Shown one piece after another: positions 35,840 to 48,035 of a stretch of DNA of 64,000 bases. The number at the start of each line of letters is the position of its first letter. Within the stretch, counting starts at the first letter, position 1. A program made the position numbers and the translations under genes. This DNA comes from Hyperoodon ampullatus. Lineage: Eukaryota > Chordata > Mammalia > Artiodactyla > Ziphiidae. The notes below the pieces were generated by a model. That model saw only the letters and a list, made by a program, of their open reading frames with translations, was not told where the DNA came from and did not search any database. The stretch is from positions 30,055,980 to 30,119,979 of the forward strand of contig OX457074.1 of NCBI GenBank assembly GCA_949752795.1. Direction: 5' to 3'.

Positions 35840-36117
35840 GTGAAAGTTGGGGCAATGGCTGTTTCCTGTGATTTCTGTACTTTTATGATATTGGGAGCCT
35901 TGGTAGGGGTCCCCAGTCTGGTATATGGGACACTAGGCCCTACTGGTTGCTCATTCAAGTGTATTAAAGCCTTGGACAGCACTTTAGCTCACCTGGCCAA
36001 GGTGGTTTTACCTGTTAGTAATTAAATGTGCTGTTTTAATATTCCATTTTTCCTCTCTACCAAGCTTGCTGCTTGTGGGTTACAGGGGAGATGGAAGCTA
36101 CATTCAGTATCATGTTC
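35840..36117 (-). pseudogene. ERV pol fragment (integrase C-terminal part)
   Basis: Immediately upstream of env on the minus strand. A short open stretch near 36110-36020 contains 'NPQAASLVERKNGILKQHI', the recognisable integrase region just after the catalytic core, ending at a stop. The rest towards 35840 is decayed. The pol-env-LTR order is as in a provirus. The relic stops exactly at the L1 poly(A) at 36118, so the 5' part was either separated or lost. Confidence 0.65.
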
Positions 36118-36465
36118 TTTTTTTTTTCTTTCATTATTTTCTGTTTTATAACAAAGTGAATCAGTCATACATATACATCTGTTCCCACATCCCTTCTCTC
36201 ATGCATCTCCCTCCCTCCCACCCTCCCCATCCCTCCCTCCAGGCGGTCACAAAGCACCGAGCTGATCTCCCTGTGCTCTGCGGCTGCTTCCCACTATCTA
36301 TCTACCTTACGTTTGGTAGTGTATATATGTCCATGCCTCTCCTTCGCTTTGTCACAGCTTACCCTTCCCCCTCCCCATATCCTCAAGTCCATTCTCAAGT
36401 AGGTCTGTGTCTTTATTCCCGTTTTACCCCTAGGTTTTTCATGACATTTTTTTTTAATTCCGTAT

Positions 36466-39400
36466 ATATGTGTTAGCATACGGTATTTGTCTTTCTGTTT
36501 CTGACTTACTTCACTCTGTATGACAGACTCTAGGTCTATCCACCTCATTACAAAGAGCTCAGTTTCGTTTCTTTTTATGGCTGAGTAATATTCCATTGTA
36601 TATATGTGCCACATCTTCTTTATCCATTCTTCCGATGATGGACACTTTGGTTGTTTCCAGCTCCGGGCTATTGTGAATAGAGCTGAAGTGAACATTTTGA
36701 TACATGTCTCTTTTTGAATTATGGTTTTCTCAGGGTATATGTCTAGTAGTGGGATTGCTGGGTCATGTGGTAGTTCTATTTTTAGTTTTTAAAGGAACCT
36801 CCCTACTGTTCTCCATAGTGGCTGTACCAATCACATTCCCACCAGCAGCACAAGAGTGTTCCCTTTTCTCCACACCCTCTCCAGCATTTATTGTTTCTAG
36901 ATTTCTTGATGATGGCCATTCTGACTGGTGTGAGATGATATCTCATTGTAGTTTTGATTTGCATTTCTCTAATGATTAATGATGTTGAGCATTCTTTCAT
37001 GTGTTTGTTGGCAGTCTGTATATCTCCTTTGGAGAAATGCCTATTTAAGTCTTCTGCCCATTTTTGGATTGGGTTGTTTGTTTTTTTGCTATTGAGCTGC
37101 ATGAGCTGTTTATAAATTTTGGAGATTAATCCTTTGTCAGTTGCTTCATTTGCAAATATTTTCTCCCATTCTGAGGGTTGTCTTTTGGTCTTGTTTATGG
37201 TTTCCTTTGCTGTGCAAAAGCTTCGAAGTTTCATTAGGTCCCAATTGTTTATCTTTGTTTTTATTTCCATTTCTCTAGGAGGTGGGTCCAAAAGGATCTT
37301 GCTGTGATTTATGTCATAGAGTGTTCTGCCTATGTTTTCCTCCAAGACTTTGATAGTTTCTGGCCTTACATTTAGGTCTTTAATCCATTTTGAGCTTATT
37401 TTTGTGTATGGTGTTAGGGAATGATCTAATCTCATACTTTTACATGTCCCTGTCCAGTTTTCCCAGCACCACTTATTGAAGAGGCTGTCCTTTCTCCACT
37501 GTACATTCCTGCCTCCTTTATCAAACATAAGTTGACCATATGTGCGTGGGATTATCTCTGGGCTTTCTATCCTGTTCCATTGATCTATCTTTCTGTTTTT
37601 GTGTCAGTACCACACTGTCTTGATTACTGTAGCTTTGTAGTATGGTCTGAAGTCAGGCAGCCTGATTCCTCCAGCTGCTTTTTTGTTCTCAAGATTGCTT
37701 TGGCTATTTGGGATCTTTTGTTTTTCCAAACAAATTTTGAAATTTTTTGTTCTAGTTCTGTGAAAAATGCCAGTGGTAGTTTGATAGGGATTACATTGAA
37801 TCTGTAGATTGCTTTGGGTAGTGGAGTCATTTTCACAATATTGATTCTTCCAATCCAGGAGCATGGTATATCTCTCCATCTATTTGTATCATCTTTAATT
37901 TCTTTCATCAGTGTCTTATAAGTTTCTGCATACAGGTCTTTTGTCTCCTTAGGTAGGTTTATTCCTAGATATTTTATTCTTTTTTTTGCAATGGTAAATG
38001 GGAGTGTTTTCTTGATTTCACTTTCAGATTTTTCATCATTAGTGTACAGGAATGCCAGAGATTTCTGTGCATTAATTTTGTATCCTGCTACTTCACCAAA
38101 TTCATTGATTAGCTCTAGTAGTTTTCTGGTAGCATCTTTAGGATTCTCTATGTATAGTATCATGTCATCTGCAAACAGTGACAGCTTTACTTCTTCTTTT
38201 CCAATTTGGATTCCTTTTATTTCCTTTTCTTCTCTGATTGCTGTGGCTAAAACTTCCAAAACTAGGTTGAATAAGACTGGTGAGAGTGGGCAGCCTTGTC
38301 TTGTTCCTGATCTTAGTGGAAATGGTTTCAGGTTTTCACCATTGAGGACGATGTTGGCTGTAGGTTTGTCGTATATGGCCTTTATTATGTTGAGGAAATT
38401 TCCCTCTATGCCTACTTTCTGCAGGGTTTTTATCATAAATGGGTGTTGAATTTTGTCAGAAGCTTTCTCTGCATCTATTGAGATGATCATATGGTTTTTC
38501 TCTTTCAATCTGTTAATATGGTGTATCACGTTGATTGATTTGTGTATATTGAAGAATCCTTGCATTCCTGGAATAAACCCCACTTGATCATGGTGTATGA
38601 TCCTTTTAATGTGTTGTTGGATTCTGTTTGCTAGTATTTTGTTTAGGATTTTTGAATCTATGTTCATCAGTGATATTGGCCTGTACTTTTCTTTCTTTGT
38701 GACATCCTTGCCTGGTATTTTTATCAAGGTGATAGAGGCCTTGTAGAATGAGTTTGGGAGTGTTCCTTCCTCTGCAGTTTTTTCGAAGAGTCTGAGAAGT
38801 ATGGGTATTACCTCTTCTCTAAGTGTTTGATAGAATTCGCCTGTGAAGCCATCTGGTCCTGGGCTTTTGTTTGTTGGAAGATTTTTAATCACAGTTTCAA
38901 TTTCAGTGCTTGTTATTGGTCTAGTCATATTTTCTATTTCTTCCTGATTCAGTCTTGGCAGGTTGTGCATTTCTAAGAATTTGTCCATTTCTTCCAGGTT
39001 GTCCAATTTATTGGCATAGAGTTTCTTGTAGTAATCTCTCATGATCTTTTGTATTTCTGCAGTGTCAATTGTTACTTCTCCTTTTTCATTTCTAATTCTA
39101 TTGATTTGAGTCTTCTCCCTTTTTTTCTTGATGACTCTGGCTAACGGTTTATCAATTTTGTTTATCTTCTCAAACAACCAGCTTTTAGTTTTATTGATCT
39201 TTGCTATCGTTTCCTTCATTTCTTTTTCATTTATTTCTGATCTGATCTTTATGATTTCTTTCCTTCTGCTAACTTTGGGGGTTTTTTGTTCTTCTTTCTC
39301 TAATTGCTTTCGGTGCAGAGTCAGGTTGTTTACTCGAGATGTTTCCTGTTTCTTAAGGTGGGATTGTATTGCTATCTACTTCCCCCTTAGAACTGCTTTT

Positions 39401-40500
39401 GCTGCGTCCCATAGGTTTTGGGTCATCGTGTCTCCATTGTCATTTGTTTCTAGGTATTTTTTATTTCCTCGTTGATTTCCTCAGTGATCACATCATTATT
39501 AAGTAGTGTATTGTTTAGCCTCCATGTGTTTGTATTTTTTACAGATCTTTTCCTGTAATTGATGTCTAGTCTCATAGCATTGTGGTCAGAAAAGATACTT
39601 GATACAATTTCAATATTCTTAAATTTACCAAGGCTTGATTTGTGACCCAAGATATGATCTATCCTGGAGAATGTTCCATGAGCACTTGAGAAAAATGTGT
39701 ATTCTGTTGTTTTTGGATGGAATGTCCTATAAATATCAATTAAGTCCATCTTGTTTAATGTATCATTTAAAGCTTGTGTTTCCTTATTTATTTTCATTTT
39801 GGATGATCTGTCCATTGGTGAAAGTGGGGTGTTAACGTCCCCTACTATGAGTGTGTTACTGTCGATTTCCCCTTTTATGGCTGTTAGTATTTGCCTTATG
39901 TTTTGAAGTGCTCCTATGTTGGGTGCATAAATATTTACAATTGTTATATCTCCTTCTTGGATCGATCCCTTTATCATTATGTAGTGTCCTTCTTTGTCTC
40001 TTCTAATAGTCTTTATTTTAAAGTCTATTTTGTCTGATATAAGAATTGCTACTCCGGGCTTCCCTGGTGGCGCAGTGGTTAAGAGTCTGCCTGCCGATGC
40101 AGGGGACACGGGTTCGTGCCCCGGTCTGGGAAGATCCCACATGCCGCAGAGCGGCTAGGCCCGTGAGCCATGGCGCTGAGCCTGCGCGTCCGGAGCCTGT
40201 GCTCTGCAAGGGAAGAGGCCACAACAGTGAGAGGCCCGCCTACCGCAAAAAAAAAAAAAAAAAAAAAAAAAAAAGAATTGCTACTCCAGCTTTCTTTTGA
40301 TTTCCATTTGCATGGAATATCTTTTTCCATCCCCTTGCTTTTAATCTGTATGGGTCTCTATGTCTGAAGTGGGTCTCTTGTAGACAGCATATATATGGGT
40401 CTTGTTTTTGTATCCATTCAGCCAATCTGTGTCTTTTGATGGGAGCATTTAGTCCATTTACATTTAAGGTAATTATCAATATGTATGTTCCTATTCCCAT
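36466..40500 (-). pseudogene. L1 ORF2 (copy 2), split by a SINE and broken
   Basis: Opens at 40500 with 'MGIGTYILIITLNVNGLNAP' and is cut at 40287 by a SINE. Without the SINE and its duplication (232 bases) the frame continues into 40040-39450, which holds 'VGDVNTPLSPMDRSS', 'IDHILGH' and 'SDHNAMRLD'. A one-base loss in an A run near 39450 shifts the frame. The reverse-transcriptase part is open at 39219-37624 ('[15 protein letters not shown]', '[13 protein letters not shown]', 'LFADDMILY'). Pieces at 37528-36803 and 36695-36294 continue in other frames. This copy keeps the conserved Gln-Gly after 'GTR', where copy 1 reads Arg-Val. Confidence 0.95.
40056..40272 (+). mobile_element. CHR SINE inserted in L1 endonuclease domain
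   Basis: Head 'gggcttccctggtggcgcag', complete body and a ~25-base A tail. A perfect 15-bp duplication, aagaattgctactcc, lies at 40041-40055 and 40273-40287. The insertion postdates L1 copy 2. It is close in sequence to the SINE at 7625-7833. Confidence 0.95.
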
Positions 40501-40561
40501 TTCCTTAATTGTTTTGGGTTCCTTATTGTAGGTATTTTTCTTCTGTTGTGTTTCTTGTCTA

Positions 40562-41452
40562 GGGAAGTTCCTTTAGCATTTGTTGTAAAGCTGGTTTGGT
40601 GGTGCTGAACTCTCTCAGCTTTTGCTTGTCTGTAAACGTTTTAATTTCTCCATCAAATCTGAATGAGATCCTTGCTGGGTAGAGTCATCTTGGTTGCAGG
40701 TTTTTCTCCTTCATCACTTTAATTATGTCCTTCCACTCCCTTATGGCTTGTAGAGTTTCTGCTGAGAGATCAGCTGTTAACCTGATAGGGATTCCCTTCT
40801 GTGTTATTTGTTGTTTTTCCCTTGCTGCTTTTAATATGATTTCTTTGTGTTTAATTTTTGACAGTTTGATTAATATGTGTCTTGGCGTATTTCTCCTTGG
40901 ATTTATTCTGTATTGGACTCTCTGTGCCTCCTGGACTTGATTAACTATTTCCTTTCCCATATTAGGGAAGTTTTCAACTATAATCTCTTCAAATATTTTC
41001 TCAGTCCCTTTCCTTTTCTCTTCTTCTTCTGGAACCTCTATAATTCGAATGTTGGTGTGTTTAATGTTGTCCCAGAAGTCTCTGAGACTGTCCTCTGTTC
41101 TTTTCATTCTTTTTTCTTTATTTTGCTCTGCATCAGTTATTTCCACTATTTTATCTTCCACGTCACTTATCCGTTCTTCTGCCTCAGTTATTCTGCTATT
41201 GATCCCATCTAGAGTATTTTTCATTTCATTTATTGTGTTTTTAATCGATGCTTGATTCATCTTTAGTTCTTCTAGGTCCTTTTTAACTGTTTCTTGCATT
41301 TTGTCTATTCTATTTCCAAGATTTTGAATCATCTTTACTATCATTATTCTGAATTCTTTTTCAGGTAGCCTGCCTACTTACTCTTCGTTTGTTAGGTTTG
41401 GTGGGTTTTTACCTTGTTCCTTCATCTGCTGTGTGTTTTTCAGTCTTCTCAT
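40562..41452 (-). pseudogene. L1 ORF1 (copy 2), nearly open with two stops
   Basis: ATG at 41452-41450 starts 'MRRLKNTQQMKEQGKNPPNL'. Codon 25 is TAA, then the frame stays open through the coiled coil and RNA-binding domains to TGA at 40687-40685. It continues without a stop for 41 more codons ('LYPARISFRFDGEIKTFTDK' onward) to TAG at 40561-40559. The TGA is at the same place as in copy 1, while the TAA is not, so the TGA is shared and the TAA private. Confidence 0.9.
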
Positions 41453-43476
41453 TTTGTTTATCTTACTGTATTTGGGGTCTCCTTTTTGCAGGCTGCAGGT
41501 TCATAGTTCCTGTTGTTTTTGCTGTCTGTCGCCATTGGCTAAGGTTTGTTCAGTGGGTTTGTAGGCTTCCTGGTGGAGGGGACTAGTGCCTGTGCTCTGG
41601 TGGATGAGGCTGGATCTTATTTTTCTGGTGGGCAGGTCCATGTCTGGTGGTGTGTTTTGGGGTGTCTGTGGCCTTATTATGATTTTAGGCAGCCTCTCTG
41701 CTAATGGGTGGCGTTGTGTTCCTGTCTTGCTAGTTGTTTGACATAGGGTGTCCAGTACTGTAGCTTGCTGGTCATTGAGTGAAGCTGTGTCTTGGTGTTG
41801 AGATGGAGATCTCTGGAAGGTTTTCCCCATTTGATATTAAGTCGAGCTGGGAGGTCTCTTGTGGACCAGTGTCCTGAAGTTGGCTGTCCCACCTCAGAGG
41901 CACAGCACTGACTCCTGGCTGCAGCACCAAGAGCCTTTCATCCACACAGCTCAGAATAAAAGGGAGAAAAAGTAGAAAGAATGAATTACTAATAGTAGTA
42001 GTAGAAGAAGAAGGAGAAGGAGAGGAGAAGGAGAGAGAGAGAAAGAGAGAATGAAAGAAAGAAGATACAGTAAAATAAAATAAAATAAGATAAAATAAAA
42101 TAAAATTATTAAAATAAAAAATAATTATTAAGAAAAAAAAATTTTTTAAACCGGATGGATAGAACCCTAGGACAAATTGTGGAAGCAAAGCTATACAGAC
42201 AAAATCTCACATGGAGGCATCAACATACACACTCACAAAAAGAGGAAAAGGGGAAAAAATCATAAATCTTGCTCTCAAAGTCCACCTCCTCAATTTGGGA
42301 TGATTCGTTGTCTATTCATGTATTCCACATTTGCAGGGTACATCAAGTGATTGTGGAGCTTTAATATGCTGCTTCTGAGGCTGCTGGGGGAGACCTCCCT
42401 TTCTCTTCTTTGTTCTCACAGCTCCCGGGGCTCAGCTTTGGATTTGGCCCCGCCTCTGTGTGTAGGTCACAGGAGGGCATCTGTTCATCTCTCAGACAGG
42501 ACAGGGTTAAAGGAACAGCTGCTTCGGGGACTCTGGCTCACTCAGGCCGGGGGCAGGGAGGGGTACGGAGTATCAGGAGAGCCTGCGGCGGCAGAAGCTG
42601 GCGTGACATTGCACCAGCCTGAGGCGCACCATGCGTTCTCCCGGGGAAGTTGTCCCTAGATCCCGGGACCCTGGCAGTGGCAGGCTGCACAGGTTCCCCG
42701 GAAGGGTGTTGTGGATAGTGACCTGTGCTCACACACAGGCTTCTTGGTGGCAGCAGCAGCAGCCTTAGTGTCTTATGCCCATTTCTGGGGTCCGCGCTTT
42801 TAGCCGTGGCTCGTGCCCGTCTCTGGAGCTCTTTTAAGCAGCGCTCTGAACCCCCTCTCCTCTAGCACCAGGAAACAAAGAAGGAAGAAAAAGTCTCTTG
42901 TCTCTTCATCAGGTCCAGACTTTTCCCTGGACTCCCTCCCGACTAGCCGTGGTGCACTAATCCCTGCAGGCTGTGTTCACGCCACCAACCCCAGTCCTCT
43001 TCCTGAGCTCCGACCGAAGCCCAGGCCTCAGTTCCCAGCCCTGCCCGCCCCGGCGGGCGAGCAGACAAGCCTCTGGGGCTGGTGAGTGCTGGTCGGCACC
43101 GATCCTCTGTGCGGGAATCTCTCCACTTTGCCCTCCGCACCCCTGTTGCTGTGCTCTCCTCCATGGCTCCGAAGCTTTCCCCCTCCACCACCCACAGTCT
43201 CCGCCCACGAAGGGGCTTCCTAGTATGTGGAAACCTTTCCTTCTTCACAGCTTCCTCCCACTGGTGCAGGTCCCGTCCCTATTCTTTTGTCTCTGTTTAT
43301 TCTTTTTTCGTTTGCCCTACCCCGGTACATGGGGAGTTTCTTGCCATTTGGGAGGTCTGAGGTCTTCTGCCAGCATTCAGTAGGTGTTCTGTAGGAGTTG
43401 TTCCACATGTAGATGTATTTCTGGTGTATCTTTAGAGGGTGCCTGTGCTGGCCCACTAGTTGCTGTCACCATCCTG

Positions 43477-43690
43477 GCATGGATGCTCTCACTGTCCTGG
43501 CTGCTGCTAAACTGTCACTGTGGATTGGATCTAGCCTGAGGGTTCTTGTCAGAACAAGTTCCAGACCTGTAACAGAGACTGTCTGGAAAATGAGGAGAGG
43601 GAGAGTCAGTGGTCCCCTGCAGTGGAGCTGTGCAAACATGGAATCCACACACTTGGTAGTCAGCAGTATTCCTTTGTATGATCTACCAAT
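43477..43690. other. Unassigned 210-bp segment between two L1s
   Basis: Lies between the 5' end of L1 copy 2 and an older L1 relic. It has a 60-codon open frame on the minus strand (43466-43648) with no recognised motif. It does not resemble the ERV relic that lies on the other side of L1 copy 2. Confidence 0.4.
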
Positions 43691-43831
43691 TTAATCATTC
43701 ATTTACCTATTGATGGACCTTTGGGTTGTTTCCAAGTTTTGACATTACAAATATATCTGTTATGAATATTTGTGCACAAGTCATTGTATAGACATATGCT
43801 TTCTTTCTCTTAGGTAAATAATTAGAAGAGG

Positions 43832-44170
43832 GGCTCGCCTGGTGGCGCAGTGGTTAAGAATCTGCCTGCCAATGCAGGGGACACGGGTTCGAGCCCTGGT
43901 CCCGGAAGATCCCATATGCCGCAGAGCAAGTAAACCTGTGCACCACAACTACTGAGCCTGCGCACTAGAGCCCGCGAGCCACAACTACTGAAGCCCGCAT
44001 GCCTAGAGCTCGTGCTCCACAGCAAGAGAAGCCACCACAATGAGAAACACACACACCACAAGGAAGAGTAGCCCCTGCTCACCACAGCTAGAGAAAGCCT
44101 GTGTGTAGCAACAAAGACCCAATGCAGCCAAATCTAAATAAATAAATAAATAAATAAATTTATTTAAAAA
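43832..44170 (+). mobile_element. Long-form CHR SINE
   Basis: Plus-strand copy, head 'gggctcgcctggtggcgcag', long body ending 'acaaagacccaatgcagcca', then an (aaat)n tail to about 44170. The flanks 'aataattagaagag' and 'aataactaagagag' look like an eroded duplication. Confidence 0.9.
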
Positions 44171-44744
44171 AATAACTAAGAGAGGAATGGTTGGATTGTA
44201 TGGTAGGTTTAACTTTTTAAAGAAAATTCCCAACATTTTCGGAAGCAGTTCTGCCATTTTACTTTCCCATGAGCAATGTTTGAAAGTTCCGGTTCCTCCA
44301 CATCTTTGCCAATACTTGGTATGATCATTTTAAAAAATTTAACCATTTAAATAGATTTGTTGTGGTTTTAATTTGCATTTTCCTAATGACTAAAGTTGTT
44401 GAATTGTTTCATAGACTTATTTGCCATTCATACATCTTCTCTGTTGAACCGTATGTTCAAATCTTTTGCTCATTTTTAAAAACTGGATTGTTTGGTTTCT
44501 TATTGTTGAATTTTGAGAGTTCTTAATATATTCCAAATAAGAGTCCTTTACCAGGTATATGCTTTGCAAATGTTTTCTCTCAGTCTTTTGCTTGTCTTTT
44601 CATTGTCTTAAGAGCGTCTTTCAAGGAGGAGTAGTTTAAAATTTTGATCATGTCTGTGATAGTTAATTTGATGGGTCATCTTTACCAGACCATGGGGTGC
44701 CCAAATATTTGGACCCACATTATTAAGGGTGTGTCTGTGAGGAT

Positions 44745-44868
44745 TTTTTTGTTTTTTTATTGGCCACACTGCATAGCATGCAAGATCTTAGTTTCCCAAC
44801 CAGGGATCGAACTGTGCCCTTTGCCATGGAAGTACAGAGTCTTAACCACTGTACCGCCAGGGAGGTCC
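44745..44868 (-). mobile_element. CHR-type SINE, short form
   Basis: Minus-strand copy with its head at 44868 ('ggacctccctggcggtacag') and a T-rich tail end near 44745. The flanks 'tgtgaggattttt' and 'tgtgaggatgttttt' are the duplication. Confidence 0.8.
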
Positions 44869-45267
44869 TGTGTGAGGATGTTTTTAGATGAGATTAACAT
44901 TTGAATCAGTAGACTAAGTGAAGCAGATTGCCCTCCCTAATCTGGATGGCCCTCATCAAATCATTTGAAAGACTGAATAGAACAAAAAATCCCATCTCCT
45001 CCTCTAATAAGAGGAAACTCCTGCCTGACTGCTTTGAGCTGGGACTTCAGTCTTTTCTGGTGTTGGACTCAAACAGAAACGTTGGCTCTCCTTTACTCTC
45101 AAGCCTGTTGGCTTTTGGACTGGAACTTACACCATCAGCTCTCTTGGTTCTCAGGCCTTTGGACTTAGACTAGAAGTACACATCCTGTGTCTCCAGCTTG
45201 CTGACTGCAGATCTTGAGACTTCTTAGCCTCCATAATTGCATGAGCCAATTCCTTACAATAAGTTTC

Positions 45268-45282
45268 TTCTCTCTCTCTCTC

Positions 45283-45358
<76 letters not shown>

Positions 45359-45359
45359 T
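45268..45359. repeat. (CT)n(TA)n(CA)n microsatellite
   Basis: About 16 bases of CT, then about 62 bases of alternating TA, then a short CA run. The self-complementary TA stretch is likely polymorphic in length. Confidence 0.95.
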
Positions 45360-46483
45360 CTTATTGGCTCTGTTTCTCTGGAGACTGCTGACTAGTACAA
45401 AGTCCAATATATCAGTTTTCTTTATGGACCATTATTTTGATGTCATATCTTAGAAATTTCCCCCTAATTCAAATTACAAAAGTTTTCTGCCATGATTTAT
45501 TCTAGAAATTTATAATTTTCAGTTATTACAATGGGTCTATGACCCACTTTGAGTTAATTTTTCTATGTGATATGAGGATGTATCAGATAATTTTTTTCTG
45601 TTTTTGCATATGGATATCCAATTGTTGCACCACCATCTGTTTAAAAGCTTATTCTTTTTCTGCTGAATTGTCTTTGTGCCTTTTTTGAAAACCAGTTGTT
45701 TATATATGTTTGAATCTGATTTCTGAATTCATTATTCTGTTAGGTTGATCTATTTGATAATTTTTTTTTGGCAATAGTTCACTCTTGATTGCCATAGCTT
45801 TTGTAATAATAATGCTAATCCTCCAAGGTTTTCCTTTTTTTCAAAGTTGTTTTGGATATACTAGGTCCTTTGTATTTCCATATAAGTGTTAGAAAAACGT
45901 TGTCAATTTCTACAAAAAGGTCTGTTTCGATTTTGATTGTGATTTAATCTGATTGATTTGGGGAGAATTGATATTTTAATGATTTTGAGTCTTCTGACTC
46001 ATACACACAGTTTATCACTTCATTTATTTAGGTCTTCAGTTTCTCTCCACAGTGTTTTGTAGTTTTCTGTGTTCACATCTTGCTCATACTTTATCCAGTT
46101 TGTCCCTAATAATTTAATATTTTTGATGCTATTGAAAATGATATATTAAAAAAATTCAACTTTCAATAGTTTATTGCTGGTAAGTTGAAATATAATTGAT
46201 TTTTATATGTTGATATTGTATCCTGCAACCTTTCTAAATCCACTTACCAGTTCTAGTTGCTTTATTGCACATTCCATCACGTTGTCTATGTTTTTATGTA
46301 GACAACCATGTCTTCTATGAATAAAGACTGTTTTACTTCTTTTGTTCCAAACTGGATACTCTTTATTTGCCTTATTGCCCTGACCAGACTCTCTAGTACA
46401 GTGATGACTAGAACTGATGAGAATGGACATCCTTGTCCTGTTCCTGTTCTTAGGGGGAAGATATTCAGTCTCTTACCATTATT

Positions 46484-46814
46484 ATTATTATTTTAAAAAT
46501 TTGTTTTAAAAAAATTTATTTATCTTAGGCTGCGTTGGGTCTCCTTTGCTGCACGTGGGCTTTCTAGTTGCAGTGACTTGCGGTGCATGGGCTTCTCATT
46601 GTCGTGGCTTCTCTTGTTGTGGAGCACAAGTCTAGGCATGCAGGCTTCAGTAGCTGTGGCATGCGGACTCAGTAATTGTGGCTTGTGGGCTCTAGAGTGC
46701 AGGCTCAGTAGTTGTGGTTCTCCATGGCATGTGGGATCTTCCTGGACCAGGGCTTGAACCCGTGTCCCCTGCATCAACAGGTGGATTCTCAACACCTGCG
46801 CCACCAGGGAAGCC
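46484..46814 (-). mobile_element. Long-form CHR SINE with TSD
   Basis: Minus-strand copy, head at 46814 ('gggcttccctggtggcgcag'). A 14-bp duplication, ctcttaccattatt, lies at 46470-46483 and 46815-46828. Inserted in the reverse-transcriptase part of the old L1. Confidence 0.9.
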
Positions 46815-47714
46815 CTCTTACCATTATTTTTTATGGTAGCTGTACATTTTAGGTAGACTGCTTTTATTGCATTGAGAAAGTTCTCTTCTGTGTGTAGTTT
46901 GTTGAGAGTTTTTTGTTTTTTTTAAATCAGGAATTAATGTTGGATTTTGTCAAATGTATTTTCTGTATCTACTGAGACAATGACATAGGGTTTTTTTAGT
47001 GTGTTAATAAGGTGAATTACATTGAATATTGAATGTTGAGCCAAGTGTGCCTTTTTGGGATTAAACTCAAGTTGGTCATGATGTATTATCCTTGTAAATG
47101 TTGGAATTGTTTTGCTAAAATTTTGCTTAGAATTTTTGTATTCATGGTCATGAGAGTTATTGCAATATAGTTTTCTTGTAATATCTTTTATTTTTGTATT
47201 AGGATAATACTAGTCTTGTGTAATGGTTTAGGAAGTATTCCCTCATTTTCAAATTTTTGCAAGAATTGTGTAGAATTGGTATTATTTCTTTGTTAAATAT
47301 TTGGCAGATTTCACCAGTGAAGCTATCTGGGCCTGGAAATTTTTTTTCTTTTTTTTTATTTTGTGTCTGTGTGTGGAAAAGCTTTTAACTGTAGATAAAA
47401 TTTATTTAATAGATATGGACTATTCAGGTTATTTCTTCTCAAGTGAGTGGTATTTTGTGTTTTTCAATAAATTTTTCCATTTCATCTAAGTTGTTAATTT
47501 AGTGTTATAAAATTATTCATAATATTTCATTATCTTTAGACTCTGTAGTGATTTTACTTCTCTCATTCCTGATATAGGTAATTTGTTCTCTCTCTCTTTT
47601 TGTGAAAAATCTTGGTAGAGGTTTTTCAGTATTTTTGGTTTCCCAAACAGCCCAGTTTGGGTTTTGTTGATTTTCTCTCTTGTTTATCTATTTCACTGAC
47701 TTCCACTTTTTTTT

Positions 47715-47729
47715 TAATAGTAACCTTTT

Positions 47730-47760
<31 letters not shown>

Positions 47761-48035
47761 TATTTATTTTTGGCTGTGTTGGGTCTTCGTTTCTGTGCAA
47801 GGGCTTTCTCTAGTTGCAGCAAGCGGAGGTCACTCTTCATCGCGGTGTGCGGGTCTCTTCACTATTGTGGTCTCTGTTGTTGCGGAGCACAGGCTCCAGA
47901 AGCGCAGGCTCAGTAGTTGTGGCTCACGGGCCTAGATGCTACGTGGCATGTTGTATCTTCCCAGCCCAGGGCCCAAACCCATGTCCCCTGCATTAGCAGG
48001 CAGATTCTCAACCACTGCATCACGAGGGAAGCCCC
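47715..48035 (-). mobile_element. Long-form CHR SINE
   Basis: Minus-strand copy, head at 48035 ('gggcttccctcgtgatgcag'), with a (ttta)n tail region at about 47725-47765. The flanks 'tgacttccacttt' (about 47697) and 'cgacttccagttt' (about 48038) are a slightly eroded duplication. Confidence 0.85.

Larger units (their letters stand above)
36118..43476 (-). mobile_element. Full-length L1 retrotransposon (copy 2), decayed
   Basis: Minus-strand element: the 5' end is near 43476 ('aggatggtgacagcaactag'), with a GC-rich 5'UTR, ORF1 (41452-40562), ORF2 (40500 to about 36466), 3'UTR and a poly(A) tract (T run 36118-36127). A CHR SINE inside ORF2 (40056-40272) and its 15-bp duplication add 232 bases. 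The first ~50 bases differ from copies 1 and 3, while the remainder aligns closely. No convincing target-site duplication was found. Confidence 0.95.
44650..45398. mobile_element. Ancient interspersed repeat inside the old L1
   Basis: Inserted between L1 phrases 'aaattttgatcatg' and 'aaagtccaatatatcagttt'. The ends are 'tctgtgatagttaatttgat' and 'tggctctgtttctctggaga'. The body includes 'ccataattgcatgagccaat' before a CT/TA simple repeat. I recognise it as a common mammalian interspersed repeat but cannot name the family. It is itself broken by a CHR SINE at 44745-44868. Confidence 0.6.

Noticed and set aside
43466..43648. 60-codon open frame as a continuation of the retroviral pol gene beyond L1 copy 2
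   Set aside because: I read the segment in several frames and found no protease, reverse-transcriptase, RNase H or integrase motif. It is left unassigned.
45151..45453. Open frames encoding Tyr-Ile repeats
   Set aside because: Pure artefact of the (TA)n microsatellite.
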